From CF-39 sp036000705 (GTDB lineage: Bacteria > Chloroflexota > Limnocylindria > P2-11E), in NCBI GenBank assembly GCA_036000705.1, contig DASYUY010000112.1, forward strand, positions 48,083 through 112,082: a DNA stretch of 64,000 nucleotides, read 5' to 3'. The stretch's first letter is position 1; each line of letters starts with the position of its first letter. The notes under the pieces were generated by a model. That model was not told the origin of the DNA, searched no databases, and saw nothing but the letters and a program-made list of their open reading frames with translations. Positions 41,536 through 50,227 of this stretch are shown piece after piece. The translations under genes and the position numbers were made by a program.

Positions 41536-42765
41536 TTATCGGATCGCGGAGATGAGCGAGGCGAACGAGGGTCCTGGCCGCACCGAGTAGCCGTCGGCGA
41601 GGACGGTCAGCGTGCCGTCGCTCGCCTCGTACTGAAGCGACACCGAGCTCGCACCAAAGTCAAAGTGCAGGTAGTAGGTCGTCGGAGTCCCGTTCCGATC
41701 CCAGATCGCCTGCGTCGTTGGAAGCGCCATGTCGAGCGCATTCGCGAGCGCGCGCAGACGCGAGGCCTCGGTGATCGAGCCGTTCTGGCCGGCGCCGGTC
41801 TTGTATGCCACCGACGTCGCGCGAGCGAGGTCGTACGCCGCTGCGATGTTCACGCCGTTCGGAAACCGATTGACGGGCGGGAACGACGCGGGCGCGCCCG
41901 ACGATGCCAGCACGCCTGTGCGATCGCGCACCGAGAACGGACCGCCCTGCGGAATGACCGTGATCCACGCGGCGACGATGCGCCGCTCGAAGATCAGCAC
42001 GTGCCCGAAGCGCGTCGCCTCCGCGTACTCGGGCGGCTTGCGATCGAGCCAGAAGGAGAGACGCTCGACGTGCCGCCCCGCGGCAACGCGCATGTCGAGA
42101 CCGATGTCATCGGAAACCGTCGCGTAACGATCGAGCGATCCCATGATCGCGGGCGCCGCGCCGCGGATCTCGCGACCAGCCATGAGGAACTGCGCGAGCG
42201 GCGGAAGATCGAATTCGCCCGAACCCTCCGCCGACGTGACGGTCCAGCCAGACTTCGCGAATAGCGCATGCGCGTCGCCGTCGAGCGGACGGATCGCGCG
42301 GATGTCGCTCGCGAGCTGCGCGAGCATGCGCGTCGGCGTCGCGCGCAGCGCGCTCACGGGAAGGCCGATCGGCCTCAGCCCGGTGCCGATCCCGCTCGTC
42401 GCGGTGAGCAGCGCGACGAACGACTCGCCCTCGGTCGCGACGAACATCGGACACGGCCCGTCGTCGACGACGAACTCCGCGGGTGCGTTGCCCTTCAGCG
42501 TGTCCAGCGTTCGCAGCGTGAGACGACGCGCGCCGACGCGGTCCTTGTACCCGCTGTACGTCCGCTCGGCCTTTGTCACACGCACCGAGGCGATCACCTC
42601 AGCCCGGTCGACGAGCACCGCGAGCGATCCCTCGCCAGCCGAGCCCGGATCAGCCGGTGCCAGGCAGGCAGCCAAGTCTTCGAAGGTCTGCGGCTGTTGG
42701 CTGCCCGCACCCACACAGGCGCCGAGGAGGACGGACACGACGAGGGGTGCCAGCGTGAGTCGCAT
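41536..42765 (-). CDS. Hypothetical lipoprotein
   Basis: A 409-residue predicted lipoprotein, starting at ATG 42765 with signal MRLTLAPLVVSVLLGAC (lipobox LLGAC). Residues ~45-120 resemble a small beta domain often found as 'surface lipoprotein assembly' or TIMP-like N-terminal modules (ASVRVTKAERTYSGYKDRVGARRLTLRTLDTLKG). The remainder includes several beta segments, with no catalytic motif recognised. It ends convergently 24 bases past the APH gene. Function unknown. Confidence 0.65.
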   Translation of the reverse strand: MRLTLAPLVVSVLLGACVGAGSQQPQTFEDLAACLAPADPGSAGEGSLAVLVDRAEVIASVRVTKAERTYSGYKDRVGARRLTLRTLDTLKGNAPAEFVVDDGPCPMFVATEGESFVALLTATSGIGTGLRPIGLPVSALRATPTRMLAQLASDIRAIRPLDGDAHALFAKSGWTVTSAEGSGEFDLPPLAQFLMAGREIRGAAPAIMGSLDRYATVSDDIGLDMRVAAGRHVERLSFWLDRKPPEYAEATRFGHVLIFERRIVAAWITVIPQGGPFSVRDRTGVLASSGAPASFPPVNRFPNGVNIAAAYDLARATSVAYKTGAGQNGSITEASRLRALANALDMALPTTQAIWDRNGTPTTYYLHFDFGASSVSLQYEASDGTLTVLADGYSVRPGPSFASLISAIR

Positions 42766-42801
42766 CTGCCTACGCAACGTACGCGCGGGAAGCCTGTTCC
42801 C

Positions 42802-42882
42802 TTACGCCTGTGCCTTCTCGCTGAAGATGGTCGAGATGTGGTTCTTCACGGTGCGCTCGTTGATGCCGACGCCGCGCTCCGG
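42802..42882 (-). pseudogene. Remnant of a LuxR-type helix-turn-helix, in frame after the AAA+ stop
   Basis: Immediately after the AAA+ ATPase TAG, the same minus frame encodes PERGVGINERTVKNHIST followed by IFSEKAQA and TAA. GINERTVKNHIS is the classic LuxR recognition helix (usually ..is.rTVknHls.I..KL). No start codon or N-terminal part exists, so this is a decayed gene end or the product of a nonsense/frameshift change. Confidence 0.6.
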
Positions 42883-44352
42883 CTAGGACGTCCGGCGCAC
42901 CTCTGTCGTCGGGAAGCCCGCGGGCCGCATCGGCCCCATCGGCCCAAGCGGGACCCCCGACGTTCCGAATCCGACGATCCGCTTCGCGAGCTCGCCGCCG
43001 GCCGCTAGCTCGTCCATCGCCGCGTCGAGGTGCGCGGTCGTCACTGCCTCCGCACCTTCGATCGCCGCGAGGAGCGATGCCTTGCGCAGGAGCTCCTTGA
43101 TGTACGCGGGACTCGCGCCGTCCGTCTTGTCGACGTAGCGAGCGAAGTCAACGCCCTCAAGCTTCAGACCGCGAGCGTAGAGCGACAGGAGCTTCGCGCG
43201 TCCAGACGGGTTCGGGATCGGCAGCTCCGCGACGAGGTCCACGCGGCCGGGACGGGCCGCGAGGGCGGGCTCGAGGATATCCGGCCGATTCGTCGTGAGG
43301 ATGAACAGCACGTCGGCGTCGTCCGCGAGACCGTCGAGCTGATTCAGCAGTTCGAAGAGCAGCGGCTGTGACGGCATGCCAGGCATGCCGCGCTCCTGCG
43401 CGATGAGGTCGACGTCCTCCACGACAACCGTCGCGGGCGCGAGCACTCTTGCGAACTGTCCGATCGTGCCGAGCGCGGCCATCCCGAGGCCGGTGGTGAT
43501 GATCAACGTCCGGCCGGTCATCTTCGACGCGAGGTACATGACCGTGAGCGTCTTGCCGGTGCCGGGCGGGCCGTACAGCAGGATGCCCCGCTTCAGAGAG
43601 CGCTTCGCCGCAAGGAGCGCCGCGGCGTGGTCTGAGAAGCGGATGGCGTGTTGCTCGATCCGCTCGAGCACGCCGTCGGGAAGAACGATCTCGTCGCGCG
43701 CGATCATCGGGAGCCGATGGAACTTCACGAGCGACTGGACGCCGTACTGGCCGGGGGCGAGCGAGATGGCCTTGCCCCGGTAGACGTTGAGCTCTTTTGC
43801 CGCCGTGGTCAGGTCCTTCAAAAGGGCGAGGGCGGCCTCACGGCGAGAACAGGCCACCTCTACGCGCATGCGGTTGCCCCGCCCCATCTCGAGCGTCGGC
43901 GGGCCGACGACGAACACAGCGAGACGGTCGCCACCGGAAGTCACGAAGAAGAGCCCGTACTGGACGCACGCGAGGGTTCGCTCGCCCTCGAGGTGGAAGT
44001 TGACGTAATCGACGGGGCCTTCCGTCATGCGACCGTATGGATTGCTCGGGGCGAGCAGGTCCGAGAACGCGAACTGCTGCCAGCGCTTGTTCGGGACTGA
44101 GATACCGACAAGATCTGCGGTCCGACCTTCCGAGTAGAGCACCTTGTCGAGGGCGACCTGAACATTCGGGTGCTCGTAGTTGTCGAAGTCCTCGCTGACG
44201 ATGGGCATGCGCCCGGGGTCACCGCCGAGGTGGGCACGCAGACGCTCGAGCAGCGGGCTGCTCTCTTTTGCCGCCTCCGCGTTCATGGCATCGATAAATC
44301 GCTTGAACGACGAAGCGAACTCCTGAGTCGTCTTTCCGTCCGAATCAGTCAC
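42883..44352 (-). CDS. AAA+ ATPase with uncharacterised N-terminal domain
   Basis: This 489-residue ATPase starts at GTG 44352, with TACCCT 13 bases upstream. The first ~230 residues form an unrecognised mixed domain (PNVQVALDKVLYSEG, PVDYVNFHLEGERTLACVQYG). The AAA module has Walker A YGPPGTGKTLTV (~260-270), Walker B VVVEDVDLIAQE with Glu-Asp order as in BCS1-like proteins, sensor 1 ILTTNRPDILEPAL, arginine finger ARPGRVD and a C-terminal lid. The tail is Gly/Pro-rich. It looks like a protein-remodelling ATPase of the ARC/BCS1/SpoVK region of the family; client unknown. Confidence 0.85.
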   Translation of the reverse strand: MTDSDGKTTQEFASSFKRFIDAMNAEAAKESSPLLERLRAHLGGDPGRMPIVSEDFDNYEHPNVQVALDKVLYSEGRTADLVGISVPNKRWQQFAFSDLLAPSNPYGRMTEGPVDYVNFHLEGERTLACVQYGLFFVTSGGDRLAVFVVGPPTLEMGRGNRMRVEVACSRREAALALLKDLTTAAKELNVYRGKAISLAPGQYGVQSLVKFHRLPMIARDEIVLPDGVLERIEQHAIRFSDHAAALLAAKRSLKRGILLYGPPGTGKTLTVMYLASKMTGRTLIITTGLGMAALGTIGQFARVLAPATVVVEDVDLIAQERGMPGMPSQPLLFELLNQLDGLADDADVLFILTTNRPDILEPALAARPGRVDLVAELPIPNPSGRAKLLSLYARGLKLEGVDFARYVDKTDGASPAYIKELLRKASLLAAIEGAEAVTTAHLDAAMDELAAGGELAKRIVGFGTSGVPLGPMGPMRPAGFPTTEVRRTS

Positions 44353-44383
44353 GCCGGCAAGGGTACGCCTCGCCGCCACGCCC

Positions 44384-44408
44384 GTTACGGCGTTACGCCG
44401 TCGTTACG
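44384..44408. repeat. Three GTTACG repeats with internal hairpin upstream of the AAA+ gene
   Basis: GTTACG occurs at 44384-44389, 44392-44397 and 44403-44408, with a perfect 6-bp hairpin ACGGCG-TTA-CGCCGT at 44387-44401. Relative to the predicted AAA+ transcription start (~44352) these lie about -32 to -56, where a regulator would bind. The hairpin lacks a T tract, so it is not a good purH terminator. Confidence 0.55.
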
Positions 44409-44449
44409 GCGGCGCGCGCGACGCGCACACGCCAAGCAATTCAGAACTG

Positions 44450-45997
44450 TTAGTGCTTGAAGTGCCGCCGACCGGTGAAGAGCATCGCCATACGGTGCCG
44501 GTTGGCCGTCTCGATCATCATCGCGTCGCGCAGCGAGCCGCCCGGCTGGATGATCGCCGTGACGCCGGCGCGTGCCGCGACCTCGATCCCGTCGGGGAAG
44601 GGAAAATACGCATCGGACGCCATGACCGCGAGGCGCGCGTTCTCCCCCGCCTTGCGGACCGCGACCTCGACGGCGACGACGCGTGAGAGCTGACCGGGAC
44701 CGACCCCGACGCTGGCGAGACCCTTCACGAGGACGATCGCGTTCGAGGTGACGTGGCGCACGCAACGCCACGCGAAGAGCAGGTCGGTGAGCTCCTCGAG
44801 CGTCGGCGTGCGCTCCGTGACGACCTTGAAGTTGCCCTCCTCGGTGACGGACTCGTCCGGCGTCTGCACCAGGAGCCCGCCCGCGACCTTCTTGAGGTCG
44901 AGGCCGTGATCGTCACGCCGCAGACGGCGACCGTCCACGAGCGCGTTCGGCACCGACAGGATCTCGAGGTTCCGGCGCTGCCGCAGCAGCGGCAGGGCGT
45001 CGTCGTCGTAACCGGGCGCGATGATCGCCTCGTAGAAGGTGTCCTGCATCGCCTCCGCCAGCTCGCGCGTCACCTGGCGGTTCGCGCCGACGATCCCTCC
45101 GAACGCCGAGACGGAGTCGGCCATGAAGGCGCGCCGGTACGCCTTGGTGATCTCGCTCTCCGACGCGATGCCGGATGGGTTCTGATGCTTCACGATCGCG
45201 ACGGTCGGCTGCGCGAAGTCAGACACGATGCGCCACGCGGCGTTGATGTCGAGAACGTTGTTGAAGCTCGCGGCGCGGCCGTGGATCTGTTCCATCGCGA
45301 CCATCGCGCCGCTCTCCTCGCCGCGGAGCGCGTAGAACGCCGCCTGCTGATGCGGGTTCTCTCCGTAGCGCAGGTCACGTACCTTGCGCAGCGACAGTGT
45401 CATCTCGTCCGGGAACTGGATACCGGCTTCGGTGACGAACCGAGACGCGATCGTCGCGTCGTACGCCGCGGTGTGCGAGAACGCTTCCGCCGCGAGGAGC
45501 CGGCGCGTCTCGAGCGACACGCTGCCGCGGCCCTTGAGCTCGTCGAGCACAGCGTTGTAGCGGTCCGGTCGCGCGATGACGACGACGTCCTGATAGTTCT
45601 TCGCGGCCGCGCGCAGCAGGGTCGCGCCACCGATGTCGATCTGGTCCTGCAGCTCGAAGCCGCGCTTGCCCGCGGCCGCGGCCTTCGCGTATGGATAGAG
45701 GTTCACCGCGACAAGGTCGATCGGCTCGATGCCTTCGCGTGCGAGCTCGGCGCGATGCGCCTCGTCGTCGCGCCGCGCCAGGAGCGCGGCGTGGATGCGC
45801 GGATGCAGCGTCTTGACGCGTCCGCCGAGCAGGACCGGCGAGCCCGTCTGCTCTTCGACGCCCTTCGCGTCAACGCCCTCCATCGCGAGCGCGGCGCGCG
45901 TGCCGTCGGTCGCGATGAGGTCCCAACCGAGCTCGCGCAGACCGCGCGCGAACGCAACGAGACCGGTCGTATCAGAAGCTGAGAGGAGTGCTCGCAC
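44450..45997 (-). CDS. purH: Bifunctional AICAR transformylase/IMP cyclohydrolase
   Basis: This 515-residue enzyme performs the last two steps of IMP synthesis. The N-terminal IMP cyclohydrolase domain (1-~195) has LLSASDTTGLVAFARGLRELG and GGRVKTLHPRIHAALLA. The transformylase domain has LRYGENPHQQAAFY, AWRIVSDF, IVKHQNPSGIAS and ends HRMAMLFTGRRHFKH. GTG start has AGGGAG upstream and a TATGCT hexamer about 39 bases before it, a leadered message. The other pur genes are not adjacent. It diverges from a small membrane protein. Confidence 0.96.
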   Translation of the reverse strand: MRALLSASDTTGLVAFARGLRELGWDLIATDGTRAALAMEGVDAKGVEEQTGSPVLLGGRVKTLHPRIHAALLARRDDEAHRAELAREGIEPIDLVAVNLYPYAKAAAAGKRGFELQDQIDIGGATLLRAAAKNYQDVVVIARPDRYNAVLDELKGRGSVSLETRRLLAAEAFSHTAAYDATIASRFVTEAGIQFPDEMTLSLRKVRDLRYGENPHQQAAFYALRGEESGAMVAMEQIHGRAASFNNVLDINAAWRIVSDFAQPTVAIVKHQNPSGIASESEITKAYRRAFMADSVSAFGGIVGANRQVTRELAEAMQDTFYEAIIAPGYDDDALPLLRQRRNLEILSVPNALVDGRRLRRDDHGLDLKKVAGGLLVQTPDESVTEEGNFKVVTERTPTLEELTDLLFAWRCVRHVTSNAIVLVKGLASVGVGPGQLSRVVAVEVAVRKAGENARLAVMASDAYFPFPDGIEVAARAGVTAIIQPGGSLRDAMMIETANRHRMAMLFTGRRHFKH

Positions 45998-46044
45998 GGT
46001 GTCTCCCTGTCAATCCCGCTGGCGGTCGCTAGCATAGCCGGACC

Positions 46045-46443
46045 GTGCCGTTCGACCTCGGTCACTTCGTTGACCGTTTTTTCCAGCCGTTCAACACCGA
46101 GTCGCGATTCTGGTGGCCCGCCGTCTACGCGGTCGGGATATCGCTCGTCGCCAACGTCCTTTGGTACAACTGGCGGCGACGCGGTGCGGTCCCAGCGGCG
46201 GAGAACACGCTGAAATCGTGGGCGTTCTGGACCAACATCGTGTTCCTGATCGTCGTCCTGGTGTGGCTCATCGCGAAGCTCCCGTTCTGGGTCATCGGCG
46301 TCACGATCGCGGCCAACATCGGGGCGCTCGGTTTCTTGTATCTCTACGTGCTACCGCCGCAGGAGGCCGCCTGGGAGCGCGAGCAGCGGCGCCAGCGGTA
46401 TTTCCCGCAGCCGGAGCGGCGCAAGAAGAAGCGGCGCCGCTAG
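46045..46443 (+). CDS. Small hypothetical membrane protein
   Basis: A 132-residue protein with three likely membrane helices (WWPAVYAVGISLVANVLWY, WTNIVFLIVVLVWLIAKL, FWVIGVTIAANIGALGFLYL) and a very basic C-terminus ending KKKRRR, which should remain in the cytoplasm. I do not recognise the family. GTG 46045 is divergent from purH; the divergent -10 candidates TAGCAT (plus) and TATGCT (minus) overlap at 46030-46036. Confidence 0.6.
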   Translation: MPFDLGHFVDRFFQPFNTESRFWWPAVYAVGISLVANVLWYNWRRRGAVPAAENTLKSWAFWTNIVFLIVVLVWLIAKLPFWVIGVTIAANIGALGFLYLYVLPPQEAAWEREQRRQRYFPQPERRKKKRRR

Positions 46444-46444
46444 C

Positions 46445-46729
46445 TCACTCCGGAGCGGCGTACGAGATGGAGAAGTCGTCGTAACGCCGATCACCGGAAA
46501 GATCGATGCGCTCGACCCGTTCAACATGCGCCATCCTCGGCCCACGGGCCAGCCACCTCTCCAGGCTGGCGAGCGACTCCGGCGGTCCCTCGGCGATGAG
46601 CTCGACCGCGTCGTCCTCGCTGTTCCAGACGCAGCCGGTGAGTCCGTGCGCCGTCGCCTCGCGTACCGCCGCGGCGCGGAAGTTCACGCCCTGCACGAGT
46701 CCGCGGACGATGAAACGGGCGCGCGTCAT
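46445..46729 (-). CDS. acyP: Acylphosphatase
   Basis: This 94-residue enzyme hydrolyses acyl phosphates. The phosphate-binding loop with catalytic Arg is VRGLVQGVNFRAAAV, and the catalytic Asn is in GCVWNSEDDAVELIAEG. ATG at 46729 overlaps the polX stop by four bases. The usual GVGFR is GVNFR here, a seldom-seen but tolerated variant. Complete in length. Confidence 0.92.
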   Translation of the reverse strand: MTRARFIVRGLVQGVNFRAAAVREATAHGLTGCVWNSEDDAVELIAEGPPESLASLERWLARGPRMAHVERVERIDLSGDRRYDDFSISYAAPE

Positions 46730-48477
46730 GCGCGTCGCTTGCGCCTCGCGAGCATCGCGTCGAGATCGGACGTGTTCGCGAGCGCGCCGCTCGACGCCCA
46801 CCCGCGGCGGGCCGTCGCGACGGCGAACTCCATCCAGTCGATCTCCTCGGTCGCATGGGCGTCGGAATTCGCGACGAGCGTGACGCCCTTGTCGAGGGCC
46901 TTGCGGACCCAGACGTCGGGGAGGTCGAGCCGCTCAGGTCCGCCGTTGATCTCGATCCACGTGTCCGTACGCGCGGCCTCATCGATGAGCGCCTCGAGGT
47001 CGAGCGCGTGGGGATCGCGCTTTTCCAGCAGCCGCCCCGTCGGATGTGAGATCTGCGTCACGAGTGGATGCCGCACCGCGGTCAGCACGCGCTCGGTCAT
47101 CACGTCGCGCGTCTGACCGAACGCCGAATGGACCGACGCGCTCACGATGTCGAAACGCGCCAGCATCTCGTCGGGGTAGTCGAGCGTACCGTTCGCGCGG
47201 ATGTCGACCTCGGTGCCGACGAGGATCCGGAAGGGCGCGAGCTCCTCGTTGAGGCGCCGCGCCTCCTCGAGGCGCGCCGTGATGCGTTCGGCACCGAGCC
47301 CGTTCGTCATGCCCAGGCCCGGAGAGTGGTCGGTGACCGCCCAGTACGCGTAGCCCTTGTCGCGCGCGCGACGGGCCATCGCCGCGAGCGTGTCGCGGCC
47401 GTCGGTCCAGTTCGTGTGGGTGTGGAGATCGCCGCGGATCTCCTCGAGCCTGACGAGCACCGGTAGCGCGTGCGCGATCGCGGCGTCGATCTCACCGTGG
47501 TCCTCGCGCAGCTCGGGCGGTATCCAGTCCATCCCGAGAGCGGCGTAGATCTCCTCCTCGGTCCGCGACGCGATCTCCTGACCGCGCGCCTCCGCGCCGA
47601 CGCGATACAGGCCGTACTCGTTCAGCAGCAGCTTCCTCTTCAGAGCGTGGCCACGCAGCCGGACGTTGTGCTCCTTCGATCCGGTGAAGTACAGGAGCGC
47701 GGCGCCCCAGGAGTCCGGCGGGACCACGCGAAGGTCGATCTGCAGGCCGCGCGCGACGATGACGGACGTCTTCGTCTCGCCGTTCGCGAGCACGCGCTCG
47801 ACCGAGGGCGCGCGCACGAGGGCGTCCATGACCGGAGCCGGGGTGGCCGACGCGACGAGCAGGTCGACGTCGCCGATCGTCTCGCGGTACCGCCGCAGGC
47901 TTCCCGCGACCCCGATCGTCTCGATGCCCGTCTCCTGGCGCAGCCAGTCGACGATCGTGTTCGCTGCGGCGCGGGCGTGATGGACGAGGTTCCGGCCGGT
48001 GCGCTGCTTCAGCGACGTGATCGACCTCAGGATGTTCTCTTCGGTCTTCGCCTGGATCTTCGGTAGCTCGCGCAGCCGGTGTGCCTTCGCCGCCTCCTCG
48101 AGCTCGTCGACGGTCGTGATCTTCAGGTTGTCGTAGATGATCCGCGCGGTCGCCGGTCCCACGCCAGGAACGCGCAGGAGCGTGATGAGCCCGGAGGGCA
48201 CCGCGGCCTTGAGCTCCTCGTGCCGCAGCGACGTGCCCGTGCTCACGAGCTGCGTGATCGCGTCCTTCACCGACGGACCGACCTTCGGGATCTCGGCCAG
48301 CCGGTCCTGCTCCACCAGCGTCGCGATCGGCTCGCGCAGGTCGCGGATCGCGCGCGCCACCGCGCGGTACGTGACGGCGCGGAAGACGTTCTCGCCCTTC
48401 AGCTCGAGGAGGTCGCCGATCTCCTCGAGGACCGCGGCGACGCCTTCGTTGTCGTACGTGACGGCATCGCGGGGCAC
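46726..48477 (-). CDS. polX: Family X DNA polymerase/PHP exonuclease PolX
   Basis: This 583-residue DNA repair enzyme has an N-terminal helix-hairpin-helix and polymerase core (residues 1-~320) followed by a PHP phosphoesterase domain. HhH motifs are IPKVGPSVKDAI and VPGVGPATARII; catalytic Asp pair is in YRETIGDVDLLVA and the third in LQIDLRVV. The PHP domain has RGDLHTHTNWTDGRDTL, VTDHSPG, GTEVDI and ANSDAH metal ligands. GTG has TAGCAT exactly 12 bases upstream. It is translationally coupled to acyP. Confidence 0.95.
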   Translation of the reverse strand: MPRDAVTYDNEGVAAVLEEIGDLLELKGENVFRAVTYRAVARAIRDLREPIATLVEQDRLAEIPKVGPSVKDAITQLVSTGTSLRHEELKAAVPSGLITLLRVPGVGPATARIIYDNLKITTVDELEEAAKAHRLRELPKIQAKTEENILRSITSLKQRTGRNLVHHARAAANTIVDWLRQETGIETIGVAGSLRRYRETIGDVDLLVASATPAPVMDALVRAPSVERVLANGETKTSVIVARGLQIDLRVVPPDSWGAALLYFTGSKEHNVRLRGHALKRKLLLNEYGLYRVGAEARGQEIASRTEEEIYAALGMDWIPPELREDHGEIDAAIAHALPVLVRLEEIRGDLHTHTNWTDGRDTLAAMARRARDKGYAYWAVTDHSPGLGMTNGLGAERITARLEEARRLNEELAPFRILVGTEVDIRANGTLDYPDEMLARFDIVSASVHSAFGQTRDVMTERVLTAVRHPLVTQISHPTGRLLEKRDPHALDLEALIDEAARTDTWIEINGGPERLDLPDVWVRKALDKGVTLVANSDAHATEEIDWMEFAVATARRGWASSGALANTSDLDAMLARRKRRA

Positions 48478-48514
48478 AGGCGAATGCTAGCGAAGCGCGC
48501 GCGAGAAGGTCGCG

Positions 48515-49825
48515 CTAGGTGCGGGTGATGAGGGGTGTGCGTGCGAGCTCGAGATAGCGGAAGGCCTGATCGGTCTCGCCACGCGCGCGCAGCTTCATCG
48601 CGTATTCGGCGGCGAAGGTCGACAGGTTCGGGTGGTCACCGACCTCCACGAGAAGCTCGACGGCCTTCCGGTACGCGCGGTCGCTCGCGGTGAAGGACTT
48701 CAGGGCGTCCTGCGCCGACCCGATGACCCGCAGCGCGTCGGCGCGCTGCACAGGCTGATCGGTGAGGATCTTCTCGGCGTGCCGCGCGACGCTCAGCGCC
48801 TGCTCTGCGTCGCCATTCACGAGCGCGATGCGCGCGAGCACCAGCTGCGCGACCGCGACCATGCCTTCATCGTGCGCCATCTGCGCCGCGGCGGCACCGC
48901 GTTCCGCGAGCTCGCGCGCCTCGTCGTTCTTGCCCATCTCGAAGTGGATCGACGAGAGCGAGTGCAGCACCTGGAGCTGGAACGTCGTGTCCTCGACGCG
49001 CGTGAAGAGATCGAGCGCACGGCGGTAGTTCGCGATCGCGCCATCGAGCTCGCCTGCGTCGTACAGCGACACGGCGACGCCCATGTACCCCTGCGCCGCC
49101 AGACGCAGCTCGTCGATGCCGCTCGCGAGATCGAGCGCCGAACCGTAGGTCTGCATCGCCTTCGCGGTGCGGTTCAGACGGCGATACGCCGTGCCGAGCG
49201 CGACGAGGATGCGCGCCCGAAGACGCGGATCGCTGACCTCGTGACGCTCCATCGCGTCGCGCGCCGCCTCGAGGGCCTCGGCCGCGGCCACGTACTGGCC
49301 GATCTGTCCGTATGCGACGCCGCGGAGGTGCAGGAGGTGCGCGACCTCGCCCGCGTCGGTTGACGCGTCGACGAGCGAGAGCGCCTCGCCGATGCGATCG
49401 AAAGCGACCTCACGGTTACCGGTGTTCATCTCCGCCAGCGCCAGGAAGCGCAGAAGCGACGCACGCTCGCGCTTTTCGGGCTTGGCCTCGAGCGCCGCCG
49501 TCACCTCACCACGCACGACGACCCAGTCGCGGCGTTCGGCCGCGGCTTCCGCGGCCAAACGGTGGAAGACGAGGCGCTTGGACGTCGCGAGCGGTTCGTC
49601 ACCGATGAAGTAGTCGAGGCTCTTGCCCAGCCGAGCGGCGAGGATCTGGAGAGAACGGACCGATGGTCGGACCAATCCCGACTCGACCTGACTGATGAAA
49701 CCCTTGGTGAGCTCCTCACCGGCCAGTTGAGCCTGACTCATGCCACGCTCGCGTCGCGCCTCGCGCACGCGGGCCCCGAGTCCATTCGGCCCGTTCGGTT
49801 TCGTAATCGTGTCGGTGGTCGTCAC
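48515..49825 (-). CDS. XRE-type HTH regulator with TPR repeats (second copy)
   Basis: This 436-residue protein has an HTH at 16-72 (LGARVREARRERGMSQAQLAG ... KGFISQVESGLVRPSVRSLQILAARL), then ~350 residues of TPR helices such as HLLHLRGVAYGQIGQYVAAAEALEAARDAM. This is the domain plan of RRNPP peptide receptors and related regulators. It diverges from a 60-residue secreted-peptide gene across a 148-base gap that has an inverted repeat just upstream of its GTG. The GTG has GGAG 4 bases before it. Sensing of the peptide is a hypothesis; no experimental parallel is known to me in this lineage. Confidence 0.87.
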   Translation of the reverse strand: MTTTDTITKPNGPNGLGARVREARRERGMSQAQLAGEELTKGFISQVESGLVRPSVRSLQILAARLGKSLDYFIGDEPLATSKRLVFHRLAAEAAAERRDWVVVRGEVTAALEAKPEKRERASLLRFLALAEMNTGNREVAFDRIGEALSLVDASTDAGEVAHLLHLRGVAYGQIGQYVAAAEALEAARDAMERHEVSDPRLRARILVALGTAYRRLNRTAKAMQTYGSALDLASGIDELRLAAQGYMGVAVSLYDAGELDGAIANYRRALDLFTRVEDTTFQLQVLHSLSSIHFEMGKNDEARELAERGAAAAQMAHDEGMVAVAQLVLARIALVNGDAEQALSVARHAEKILTDQPVQRADALRVIGSAQDALKSFTASDRAYRKAVELLVEVGDHPNLSTFAAEYAMKLRARGETDQAFRYLELARTPLITRT

Positions 49826-49835
49826 ATCGCTCCAA

Positions 49836-49851
49836 TGTCACCGAACTGACA
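49836..49851. promoter_or_regulatory. Inverted repeat upstream of the second XRE-TPR gene
   Basis: TGTCA-N6-TGACA at 49836-49851 lies 10 bases before the GTG of the XRE-TPR gene. It is placed to block that gene's own transcription. In the same gap a TTGCGC-N18-TAGACT promoter candidate (49872-49901) reads toward the peptide gene. Confidence 0.5.
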
Positions 49852-49973
49852 GACAGCCTTCTGGTTTCGCCTTGCGCCGTCGTGTTCAGCGTTCGTAGAC
49901 TCGCCGGAGGATAGCCAACCCCTCAGAGCGGACACAATCCGCCGAACGGGGGAGGGGCCGAGGGGAGACAGAG

Positions 49974-50156
49974 GTGACACCACTTCGTATGCGACTCATT
50001 CGCGCCGTCGTGATGGCCCTCATGATCTTCGGGCTCTTTGCGAACGTCGCCGCCGCCGACGACGGCAGGATCGGCGTCGACGCCGTGCCCTACGACCCAG
50101 GTCTTCCGACCGAGCAGCTTCCGCCACCGCCGGCGTCGTGGGAGTTCACGGAGTGA
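49974..50156 (+). CDS. Small secreted peptide precursor
   Basis: A 60-residue open frame with GTG at 49974 and GGGGAG six bases upstream. It encodes a clear signal peptide (RLIRAVVMALMIFGLFA, cleavage predicted after Ala28 in VAAA) and a short exported tail of about 32 residues, acidic and proline-rich (VPYDPGLPTEQLPPPPASW). TAGACT at 49896-49901 could drive it. It is divergent from an XRE-TPR regulator, the arrangement seen for exported signalling propeptides. It could instead be an ordinary small exported protein. No similar family is known to me. Confidence 0.6.
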   Translation: MTPLRMRLIRAVVMALMIFGLFANVAAADDGRIGVDAVPYDPGLPTEQLPPPPASWEFTE

Positions 50157-50227
50157 TCGGCTAGCTCACCGCGCTCGACCGTTTTAGTCCCGACGCGAGC
50201 AGACGACCACTTCCCCATACTGGCCGC

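Noticed and set aside
44384..44408. Hairpin as purH terminator
   Set aside because: Stem is perfect but not followed by T residues on the minus strand; repeats fit better as regulator sites for the AAA+ gene.
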